Made by a program: the position numbers and the translations under genes. From Mesostigma viride (lineage: Eukaryota > Streptophyta > Mesostigmatophyceae > Mesostigmatales > Mesostigmataceae): a stretch of DNA of 64,000 nt. A model generated the notes under the pieces. It saw nothing but the letters and a program-made list of their open reading frames with translations. It ran no database searches and had not been told where the DNA came from. This document shows, piece after piece, positions 45,364-54,535 of this stretch (position 1 is its first letter; every line of letters starts with the position of its first letter). Location of the stretch: positions 4,027,832 to 4,091,831 of the forward strand of contig RPFO01000253.1 of the NCBI GenBank assembly GCA_009746045.1, given 5' to 3'.

Positions 45364-46306
45364 GCATCATGAATGCATGCATGCCAGGGGGCATGTGCCG
45401 GCAGTGGTTATCCTTGCATGTGCCGTCGGTGTACCTCGACAGACTGTCGGCATGGTAGCACATGGCACTCGTGCCTCATAATATACTAATGTTTTATTCA
45501 ATTCAACGGGTGTTTTAATAAAATCACAGCATGTTAGGTCTTTGTTATGAATAGTAATATCAACTGCAGTGGTCCAGTTCCAACATTACTTCACTATGAA
45601 CATGTGGCTGTGTGCATATGCACGGCGAGGTGTATACCTCACATCGTGCGTTATGCTAACATATTGTTCCTTGCATGCATGTAATTGCCCTGAACTTATG
45701 CACGATGTTTGTCCTAATCACTTTCAAGTTGCTTGCAAACATGGAACACAACTTGCCATTTCTTTGGGAGTTTTTGGTAAGTAAATCACATCAAAATTGT
45801 GAAAAAAGAGCCAAAAATGGTGACAAATGCTGGCAAATGTCACCATTTTGGGCACCATATGATCTGAATTTTTGCACATGACTTTTTGGGACCATGTTTC
45901 ATGTGCTGGCATGATGACAATTCAGTTTTGGCGGCATTATGACGTTATTTGGATTAAATATTTATATAAAATGGCCATAAGTGACAAATGCTAGCACTAT
46001 TTTGCTAGCATTTGTCACTAAATAGGGCTCCGAATGCCCTAGAACTTTGTAGCAGGTCAGAACAACTCGTATTCGTCGCCCTTGCAAAGTTACAGCATAA
46101 TCTGATATCAATTATTGCTTCTATGCAAGTGCAAGTGGTTTAGGTGGCCAGTTTTGGCCTTGGATTTGGAGTTAACTTAAGCAGGGAATACCACGTAAAC
46201 TTAACATTTTGACTCAACTACTCCACCACTAGCCAGACACATCCCGGGGAGTTGTGGGATCCAATCCTTAGTATAGGTCAATCCAACCATAAACTTGCCA
46301 TGGGCC
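45364..46306. other. 3' untranslated/subterminal part of the CACAACACC transposon
   Basis: No reading frame is supported. TTTTAATAAAATC at about 45511 could serve polyadenylation. The AT-rich text contains TGACAAATGCTGGCAAATG-type words in both orientations (45820-45840 and 45980-46020), a candidate subterminal inverted motif. Confidence 0.5.
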
Positions 46307-46359
46307 ATAATTTATGTAAAAAAAAGGCCATTTCAAGGTGTTGTGGTCCTACATAATAT

Positions 46360-47375
46360 ATATATTCCTAGGCTTGGCTTCACTCCGTTTCCCTTGAGGG
46401 GAGCGTGGGGTCCGCATTCCTGCGCGCCCTCCCCATGAGCCCTTTGTTCACGCTGGTTCCGGCCCTTTACGCCATCGCTCTCCGCCACCAGCTCTTTGCC
46501 CCGCAACCTCTCATCACGGCGGGTGCGTCCTGCGGCAGCTGCGGGCTTGCTCTGGATACTACTGGGACGCACTACATCGCGTGCATGGGTGGCCAGCAGA
46601 ACCAGAACTGGTTCCTCTATCTCCATACCGCTCTCCTCCGGGTGGTGTGTGCCATGGTTCGGTCGGTCTTTCCCTGCACTCCACCATCAAGTGCGAGGAC
46701 GCGGATGGGGCCGCCCTCTACTCACCCAACCACCGCCCCGACATTACCGTGCTTGACTACGACGGGCAGGGTTGCCACCTGCTCATCGATGTCTCCGTGG
46801 CTCGGCCGCTTTCCGGTCGCCACATCCTCCGGGCGGCTGTGGATGCCGGCGCTGCTGCCACTGTGGCTGAGCGCGACAAGTTTGCCTCCTACGGCAATGT
46901 GGGGCCCCACCGGGTCATCCCCTTTGTCCTTGAGGAGTTCGGGGCCATGGGCCCCAAGACAGCGGAGTTTTTCCACGAGTGCTGCCAGCGCCGTGAAGAC
47001 CGCCTCGACCTCGAGGGTCAGACCGCCCCGTGGTCGGCCCGCACGTGGTCCTCGTATTGGCGGCAGCGCCTGTCACTCGCCCTCACTCGCACCGTGGCTG
47101 ATGTGTTATTCCGCCGCACCCGGGCCGACTTTGTCGCGACCCATGCGGTCTAGATCCCTTCCAGGCCTGCATGGTGGGCCGGCAGCGCTGTTGCTGCGTG
47201 TAGTTTTGTGATGTCTAGTTAGTTGTACCTTGTGCCGCTGGCGTGATCCTTGGATGTCTGTGTCAGATTACTATTAATTTCTTCAGGGTTATTCTCCCAG
47301 TTATCGGGTTTTTCCTTATGTTGCATGCCTATCTCACCTCCGTAATCTATCATTCTCAATGAATATATATATTCC
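46360..47375 (+). mobile_element. REL-type LINE, 5'-truncated copy with complete 3' end
   Basis: Bounded on the left by ACATAATATATATATTCC and on the right by CAATGAATATATATATTCC, so the copy sits within an (AT)n tract on both sides. It holds the C-terminal coding part (46381-47153) and the shared 3' UTR. It is the best-preserved of the four copies. Confidence 0.8.
46381..47153 (+). pseudogene. LINE C-terminal CCHC + restriction-like endonuclease domain
   Basis: The first frame has GSAFLRALPMSPLFTLVPAL and the CCHC motif CGSCGLALDTTGTHYIAC, then GGQQNQNWFLYLHTALLRVV. A one-base break near 46670 moves to the second frame: STIKCEDADGAALYSPN, the endonuclease-like core HRPDITVLDYDGQGCHLLID, then VIPFVLEEFGAMGPKTAEFF and WSARTWSSYWRQRLSLALTR, with a stop at 47151-47153. 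RPD-x15-D after a CCHC is the R2-type REL layout. The start is truncated and no RT is attached. Confidence 0.75.
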
Positions 47376-47399
47376 ATGCGGCAGCCACTAAGTAAGGTG

Positions 47400-47930
47400 T
47401 GGACATGGGGTGGAAGATGATGATTGTGGCTAGGCAATAGCTAGGGCATGACATCTCAGCAGAGAGCAACTCTCTGCGTGGGCAAAGCATGACTAAATAA
47501 TGCTAATGCATCATCTGGTGTGGAGCCCATCATCGATTATTGATTAAATTATATTATAACATGACTCATTTGGGAGATCCTACACATGTGTAGCACATCA
47601 TATTCCCTTGCTGGATGCCATGGAGGGGGGGCAAAGCCGCGAAACCGAACTAATCTAACTCTAAGCTAATCTAATATATGGAAAACCCTAACTATTCTAC
47701 GCAGCAAAGCGTCCCTTCCTCTTGGGGGGGGGGGGGGGCTTGCCCACAGGGGCTGGCGTATGAGCCTGGACAATCGTCTTCCACTACTTCTTGTTCTGCA
47801 TAGCAGTCCAACCAAGCAAGAGAGAGGGAGTCAATGCGATGTTCAAACGGGGCTGGGACCAGTGACCACTATAGGTCGGCCAGCAACTGCTGTGGGTAGG
47901 TCATGACATGTTTGCCTACCATCATCATAG
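47400..47930 (-). mobile_element. LINE 3' end, second subfamily
   Basis: Inverse of 33161-33585: tail with ATTATAACATGACTC near 47555, a GATGTGCTACACATGTG-like segment, then coding-tail text (GGGCAAGCC with a G/C run at 47723-47738, ACAATCGTCTTCCACTACTT). Segment 47440-47520 is shared with 15590-15700. Confidence 0.6.
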
Positions 47931-48076
47931 ACATACATGTACATGGCTAAATAATGCAATGCCATCAGCATGTGTGGAGCCCATCCCGATAGGCATACAT
48001 GCATACATCATGGCCACGTACGTTCAACGTGGCCATACTTAAATATGAGTAGGGCTTAGCCAATGGCTACCTTACT
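47931..48076. other. No feature recognised
   Basis: Short spacer between a minus-strand LINE end and the next plus-strand LINE. Confidence 0.4.
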
Positions 48077-50136
48077 ATGGTACACTACTGCTATGGCTCA
48101 CCGCAGCAGCAGCTCGACCAGTGGTATTCCTCCCAGTCCCGGCTGCTCGGCGCCCCCCCGCCGCCTCCGCCGCTTGGCCCTCTGGCGGCCGCACGCCTGG
48201 CAGTAGCACCTGCGGACGTCCCTGCGCCGCCCACGCCGCCCGCCGCTGAGCAGGACTACACGTACCCAGCCCTGCATGACGGAACCCCTGGCCGACCCCA
48301 ACGAGCTCCCGCCGTTCACCGAGCTCGAGCTGAGCACCGCCGCCAAGCAACTCCGCTTCTATGCCGCCGCTGGACCTGACCAGCTCCCAGCCCCGGTGAT
48401 TAAGCTGACGGCGCTCACGGGGTTCCTGCTTGACGTCTGCAACCGGATCCTGCTTGCCGACGCGCCGCCGATTCCTGAGTGGCAGGCTGGCAGCACAGCT
48501 ACCGTATTATATGCTGTACAAAAACAAAGGTTCCCCTGACGACCCCGCCAACTACAGAGGAGTGTGCATCCAGAGCGCCGCACTTAAGTTGTTCATGCGC
48601 ATGATCCTCAACCGCCTTCGTTCTGCTCTCGACTGTCAACTTGGGGAAAGTCAAATGGGCTTCCGTCCTGGGCGCAACACCGTCATGGCCATCTTCGTCG
48701 CGCGTCGCCTCTTCGAGGAAATCGCTCTCCTGCAACCTGGTGAGTTTCCCGCAATCTTGATCTTCGTCGACTTCATCAAGGCTTTTGATTCTGTCCTCTG
48801 GGACGCTCTATGGGCTGTACTTGCTCGCGCTCGCGTCCCCACTCCCCTGATTACCGTCATCCGCACGCTGTATGAGGGGTCGACCACTTCGGTGCGCACT
48901 CAACACGGCATTACCCCACCATGCCCACTGCAGACCGGCGTCTGGCAGGGTTGCGTCCTGTCGCCGTACCTGTTTATTATTGTAGTGGATTATGTTATGC
49001 GCCAGGCACGTGCTCGCTTAATTTGCTAGCATTGCAGGCCGTGCCTCTGGCCTAGCGATCACGAACGAGCTTGGGGAATTAAGGGGGGCCGACTAACAAG
49101 CAGAATTTACTAGCTGACCTCATTTATGCCGACGACATCACGCTCATCGAGAAGCCGGAGTCTGCCCAACTTTGGCTGGACTGCCTGGCGCTCGAGGCTC
49201 GGGCGGTTGGTCTAGAAATCAGCCCCAAAACGGAGGCCCTGGCCCTCGGCATGGCAGGGCCCCCACCCACACTCCGCCTCTTAGACGATGCGGAGGTCAA
49301 CTACCCTCCTTCAGGCCGCTTCAAGCTGCTCGGCAGTTGGCTTCCCGACTGCGAGGACGACATGACGACACGGATCGGCATGGCGTGGGCGCACCTCCAT
49401 GACCACCGCCGCTGGTGGAGCAACCCCGCCCTACCCCGGATCGTCAAGCGTGACCTCTTCAAGGTCGTCATTCTGACGATCCTGATCGACCTACGGCGCC
49501 GAGACGTGGGCACTGACGCAGGAGCTGGAGCAACGACTCGACGGCGCCGTCACCAAGATGCTGCGCCAGGCCCTTAACATCCCCTTTGGTTTGCACATTA
49601 GTAATGAGGATTTGTACGCTGATTTGCCCTATGTTTCCCACATTATTAGGCACAGGCGCCTGGGCCTAGCCGGGCACCTGGCCCGCACAGATCAGGTAGA
49701 TACATCAGATAGACTAGCTGGCACCAAGCCCGCCCAGCCTGGGCGATATGTCCTCACCTGGCGTGCCCCCGGCCGCGCGCGGCAGGGCCGCCACCCATGG
49801 ACTTTTCGTGATAGACTCGGCATGGACATGTGCTACACTAGACGTGACGGGCTCACCCCCGGGCAGCCTCCTGGTTTGTCTGTAATATGGAGGCAGATGG
49901 TGCGCAAGGATAGATGGCAAGTAGTGATGAAGGAGACCACCCCCAAGCCTGTGGGGGCTCCGCGTGTGACCAAGTATGGCATTCATAGCGATTCGGGCCG
50001 CGGTGCCCACACCCCTGTAACTAGGACCTAGATAGCTTATACCATCCATTCCATCCCATGTTCCCCTCCCACTGAGGACTTATGCTCACGTGACGCAGTC
50101 ACGTGTCTATTAATTAATTAATTAATTAATTAATTA
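48077..50136 (+). mobile_element. APE-type LINE, 5'-truncated, RT to (TTAA)n tail
   Basis: The longest RT copy in the window, followed by the 3' untranslated tail (CCATTCCATCCCATG, CTTATGCTCACGTGACGCAG) and six or more TTAA units at 50111-50136. The endonuclease part is missing. Confidence 0.85.
48276..50030 (+). pseudogene. LINE reverse transcriptase with several frame breaks
   Basis: ELSTAAKQLRFYAAAGPDQL starts the fingers. After one frame change near 48500 come ANYRGVCIQSAALKLFMRMI, LGESQMGFRPGRNTVMAIFV and ILIFVDFIKAFDSVLWDALW (RT motif A, FVDFIKAFD), and QTGVWQGCVLSPYLFIIVVD (motif B). The frame is broken at 49027. Then LIYADDITLIEKPESAQL (YADD, motif C), GRFKLLGSWLPDCEDD and a further break near 49490. 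The last frame reads MLRQALNIPFGLHISNEDLY to KKETTP-type text, stopping at 50029-50031. Motifs match L1/Jockey-type RTs; the reading frame cannot work as it stands. Confidence 0.85.
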
Positions 50137-51169
50137 CTGCTATACATATTACGGACCAGCCTATTAAGATGCGTCTGCTTCAGGATGGCTCCTTTGCAGC
50201 ATTCTTCAATGGTGTTCAGATTACTGGTGTTCAGATTAACACCCCCGGAGCAGAGTCTCGTCAGGTGTCTACCAAGAAGGGTGCTGCCTCTGGTGGTGCC
50301 AGTAGGTAGACAACCTTCCTCGTCGGCTTGTGGCTAACAGGCTTCGGGGACAGCCTCTAAACAGTCCCGTTCCACTATACCATGCCTCGACCTATAGCCG
50401 TCAGCCTAGTGATAGCCATGGTGGTGCCGGTATTTCGGGCTACAACCTCATCTGTCAACTGTCAGATTCGTAAAACCCAACGCGTGCTAGATTACCTACT
50501 ATACGCCTCGGCGTTGTGCAATCAGCCCCACCCCCAAATACCCCGAGCGGCAGGCTCGCATCCTACGCTTGCAGGACAAAATCAATGCGATGAAAAGCAC
50601 TATTCCCTCCCTTTCCACCCCCTCCGTTCCATCCCCACCCCCACCTCCCGCTGCATCCACCCCCATCATCCATCGCCGTTCTCCCCTGTTGGGCCAGCAG
50701 GCATCCTTGGCCCTTGCCACCCGCCTTCAATGCACGCACATTGCATGCTAGCAGATGGCGGCCATAGCTACAGGTAGAAGAGCTCGTTGCCTTCTGAATA
50801 GCCCATCGTGTGTCTATTCTAGGCGCGTGCCGAAGAGCATCGCCGCTCGGTGCCACTTAGCATGGTGAGCACTGATCGGCTGGCGGTTTTACTTCGCTGG
50901 CAGCGGTACGCCAGGCCAAGGTGGTGTTGGTCTTTTGTGTTCGCCGCTGGCAGTTGCTAGCCTCAGCACGCTGAAGTTTCTGACCCCACGCCTTATGGTA
51001 TAGTAGCACATTTCACCTCCGTCGAGGGGCGGTCTAAACACCACCTCACGGTGGGGCCGGGTGGGCTAGTACGCACCCCATAGTGGTCTATACCTGAGTT
51101 GGAACGCCAGAAGTTCTTCGAGGACTTGCATACTAAGCCTTGAGGGGGGCACCCCGGCCCGCCACTTTT

Positions 51170-51660
51170 TGGTTATGCTGCTCGACGCCAATGCCACGCT
51201 CCCCGTGGGCACTGCTGGCAGTCGCTTTGCCGGCCTGCTGACACGGCTGCTAACGACAACACTCCCCTGTTTTCTGCCTTTTTGCAGGATATAGCGGGAT
51301 GGTTGCTGTCAACTGCCACTTCCAACGTCCCTCACAGGACTTGGTCACTTTTCGTGGCCCTATAAAGGCCGTCAGGCCTGTCTGGACTAAATGGTGGTAC
51401 GGCAGCCCAGGTGCACCTCGGTTCTAGCTGGACACCCGAGCTATAGTGTTTGACACGCCCACGGTGTGCTGAGTGCTCTGACCACCGGTTGGTGCGCGCG
51501 ACCATTCGGCTCCGGTTCCACGTCCCCGAGCGCCGCGCCCCACTGGCCGGCCCGCCCCGGCTGACTGGTCGATCTGCCCTACGCCCGGTCCGGGGAGATC
51601 CTGAGGACTGGACGGACGCCGAGCACGCGCGGAACCGGTGCCGACTGGAGTACCTCAGTG
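51170..51660 (+). pseudogene. APE-type endonuclease remnant of a LINE
   Basis: MLLDANATLPVGTAGSRFAG at 51176 resembles the D-x-N-A motif of AP-endonuclease-like domains. CAECSDHRLVRATIRLRFHV near 51466 contains SDHRLV, the signature end motif (S-D-H). Frame changes and stops lie between them. This shows the family is APE-type, unlike the REL-type LINE copies elsewhere in the window. Confidence 0.65.
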
Positions 51661-52211
51661 TCGGCCCTGGACGCCCGGGCGGACGTCGACGAGCTGGACA
51701 AGGGTGCTCCCAACGCCGCCATTTTTGTGTTTGCGGGCTTTGCGGCCCGTGCCCCGTTGCTGGCGGCCCCGCACCTGCCGCGGTCATGCCCCGCCGCCGC
51801 CCCGGCCCGCTCTACGGCGCCAGGACCCCGAGGTCTTGGCCGCCCGGCACCGCCTCAAGCGTAACCGGAACCCCGCGCTGCAGAAACTGGTGCTCAAGCT
51901 AGGCCGCCCTCGTGGAGGCCTACGAGCACGCTCAGGACGCAGAGGCAGCCCAGTGCATCGCAGATGCCAAGGCCTGCCAAGCTCGCAACCAGGGCAAGGA
52001 CATGTGGTGCCACCTTGACCGGCTCGGCGGCCGGCGGCATGCAGCGCACCCCGGTGGAGCACACGGGGGACGGCACGGCACTGGTATAAGCCTTGACCGC
52101 TGGTTGGCCCACAATGTTTCCTTGACAGGTGGGGCTCGCACCCCCCCCCCGCCGCTTCACCCCGAGACGGCCGCCCGTCTCGGGGTCGCCGGACCGGCCC
52201 GCCGCCGCCGG

Positions 52212-52800
52212 CACTACATTTCGCCGCCTAGGACACCTTTTTTAGCGGGGAATGTGGTTCGGTCAAGTAGGGGAAAACGGTGGCAGCTCTCCGAGCGTCA
52301 GATACTTGAAATTTGTTACGTTCGTATCGAGAGTAGATTTCTGACAATTTTCCTCATTCGGACAGAACCGCAGTGAATTTCAGCATCCGTCCAGTACCAA
52401 AGCATGGAGCTAGCAGGAATTCCGTCAGACATCTCGGAAGTATCAATTTTTAGTATCGACCGGACTTGCGGTAGTGTTCAGTACGAATTTGGCCTCCGTC
52501 AGGTCAGCAAGCGGCGTGGGAATAAACTGAACTGAACTAAACGGTGGACTGTACTAAGAAATTCGTACTCAATTTTCGTCATCCAAATCGGAGGGAAATA
52601 TTCGACCAAGGACTAGAGATTTCATCGAATTTTCAGAACTGGCCAATTGATGCCATTGAAATGGCGCAATTCTAGATAACAAGTGTTGCTTTACTGGTAT
52701 CCGACGGTGCCGAACTTCGAAATTGAATTTGTAACCCCCGCCGTATTGACGGAACCACATTCTCGCATAAATTGGGTTTCCGCGGTGGCGAAATGTAGTG
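52212..52800. mobile_element. 589-bp CACTA-ended non-autonomous element
   Basis: Termini are CACTACATTTCGCC at 52212-52225 and GGCGAAATGTAGTG at 52787-52800. The inverted similarity continues for about 55 bp (GAATGTGGTTC(G/C)GTCAA in both). GG flanks both sides. The interior has no coding sequence and is AT-richer than the LINE it interrupts. CACTA...TAGTG ends suggest the CACTA superfamily. Confidence 0.75.
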
Positions 52801-53626
52801 GGCACCCCCCTCCGGCCTCGGCCGCGGACTACCAAGTCCCCGCCTTGCAGGAGGGCTGCCTTGCCACCAACGACGTCGTCCACCCCTTCACCTTGAAGGA
52901 ATTGGACGGCGCCCTTGCTCGCCTGCGGTACGACGCGGCGGTCGGTGCCGACCACCTTTCGGCTGAGCTGCTGAACACCCCAGACCCGGCGGTGAGGGAT
53001 CTTCTGCTGGCGTTCTGCAACCGTGTCGACGTCCTGCTCTCTGACGAGCCTCCACCTGCTGAGTGGCATGCAGACGGCCATCCGCGTCATGCTGTACAAG
53101 AAGGGCTCTGCTGCTGACCCTGGTAACTACCAGGGTGTCTGCCTCCAGAGCGCCGCGCTGAAGGTCTTCATGCGCATGATGCTGCACAGTGCACAGCTAG
53201 GCTCCGGACGCGCCGCGCTGGACCCACACCTGGGTGAGTCTCAGATGGGTTTCCGTCGTGCTCGTTACAAGTGTCATGGCTGTGTGTGTCGCACGCCGGT
53301 TGATGGAGGAGGTGCGTCGCCTTTGCCCTGACAGTTTGCCGCTGGTCTTCATTTTTGTTGACTATATCAAGGCCTTTGACACGGTCCTCTGGGAGGCTCT
53401 TTGGGCCATCCTAGCTCTGGATCGGGTGCCACCAGCATTTATTGCTGCCATTCGCCGACTGTATGAGGGCTCACAGGCAGTAGTGCGGACTGCGGAAGGT
53501 GACCCCCCCACCATTCCCCCTTCACCACGGGGTGGCAAGGTTGTGTCCTGTCCCCATACCTGTTCATTATTGTCGTGGATCACGTCATGCACCGGGCACG
53601 TGCGCGCTTTACTGCTCTTAAGATAG
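52801..53626 (+). pseudogene. LINE reverse transcriptase, N-terminal half
   Basis: TLKELDGALARLRYDAAVGA and AAVGADHLSAELLN (fingers), then a frame change to VMLYKKGSAADPGNYQGVCL, then QSAALKVFMRMMLHSA with a small insertion. Another frame gives LVFIFVDYIKAFDTVLWEAL (motif A) and FIAAIRRLYEGSQAVVRTAE. Motif B is disturbed (PSPRGGKVVSCPH) and the YADD part is gone. Same family as 48276-50030. Confidence 0.8.
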
Positions 53627-53880
53627 CTTACATCATCCATTCCATCCCATGTTCCCCTCCCACTAGCTGAGGACTTACGCTCCCGAGACGCAGTCACGTG
53701 TCTATTCATTCATGGAGGCATGCAGATGGTATGCAATTGATAGATGGCAAGTAGTGATGAAGGAGACCACCCCAGGTCTGTGGGGGCTCCGCGCGTGATC
53801 GCGTATGGCATTCATAGCGATTCGGGCCGTGGTGCCCACAACCCTGTAACTATGATCTAAACGCATCCTCATGGTCGTGC

Positions 53881-54535
53881 CGCCTATTCAGTAACAGCCA
53901 CTGAAATTTGCGTGAAATTAAACTGGCGAGATCTACCTGGGCACCGCCATCGCCATTGATTTCACCTTCATCCCGCGAAAATGCCTGATCTCAGTGGCCG
54001 TGGCCGGTGCATATTTGTTTGCAGCTGCCACGATTGGGATAATGCCAGAATTTCGCCTTGAATTCTTCGGGATGTAAGGAGTCTGTCTACCGAGTTTCAG
54101 CCTTAAAATCTCGTATCTACAGCGTCTGCCACGTGTCAGATTACAACGTGATACATCGCGTTCTAACCCTACAACGCGATGTATCGCGTTGTAAAAAAAA
54201 CACGGGTTAAGACGTATACTGAGCCAGGATGGGACGGAACGATAGTATCACCCCCAGGTTGCTGGCTGAACGTAGCTGCAATTTGACCTGACGTTGGTCC
54301 AGGGTAGCGCCTTAGCAGGGGGGGATCAAATTCTTGAGGCTTGCATCTGGTTTGTGGGGACGTTAAGCTCCCCCCCGCTGGGTTTGCAAAGTGGGTCGAT
54401 TGAATTCATCCCAATAAGCATAGTAAGATTGCCTTACCTGATTAGGTGTTCCAAAGTCGTATAACTCAATCATTTCAAGATGTTGACCGCTTGTCAGAAC
54501 CCTTCCTGGGGAAGACATCTTGATAAACCCACTAA
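53881..54535. other. Intergenic, no gene; one near-perfect palindrome
   Basis: ACAACGCGATGTATCGCGTTGT at 54170-54191 is a near-perfect palindrome. A related half (GATACATCGCGTT) lies 20 bases upstream. Otherwise nothing is supported; part of this is the 3' region of the SET gene ending at 54536. Confidence 0.5.

Larger units (their letters stand above)
40449..46345 (+). mobile_element. 5.9 kb CACTA-like (CMC-type) DNA transposon
   Basis: The terminal inverted repeats are 39 bp with 31 matches and no gaps: CACAACACC...ACATAAATTAT at 40449-40487, and its complement at 46307-46345. GT flanks both sides (40447-40448 and 46346-46347), consistent with a 2-bp target duplication. It carries one decayed transposase-like gene on the plus strand and a nested foldback element. 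CAC...GTG ends with a 2-3 bp duplication are typical of CACTA/EnSpm relatives; that assignment is an inference. Confidence 0.75.
50137..53880 (+). mobile_element. APE-type LINE with endonuclease and RT parts, interrupted
   Basis: The order is a Pro-rich N-terminal text (50520-50750, ERQARILRLQDKIN), endonuclease remnants (about 51170-51500), linker, an inserted 589-bp element (52212-52800), RT (52810-53600), then a junction directly to the family 3' tail (53630-53870, CCATTCCATCCCATG and CATTCATAGCGATTCGGGCC). The C-terminal RT part is deleted. Many frame breaks. Confidence 0.75.
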
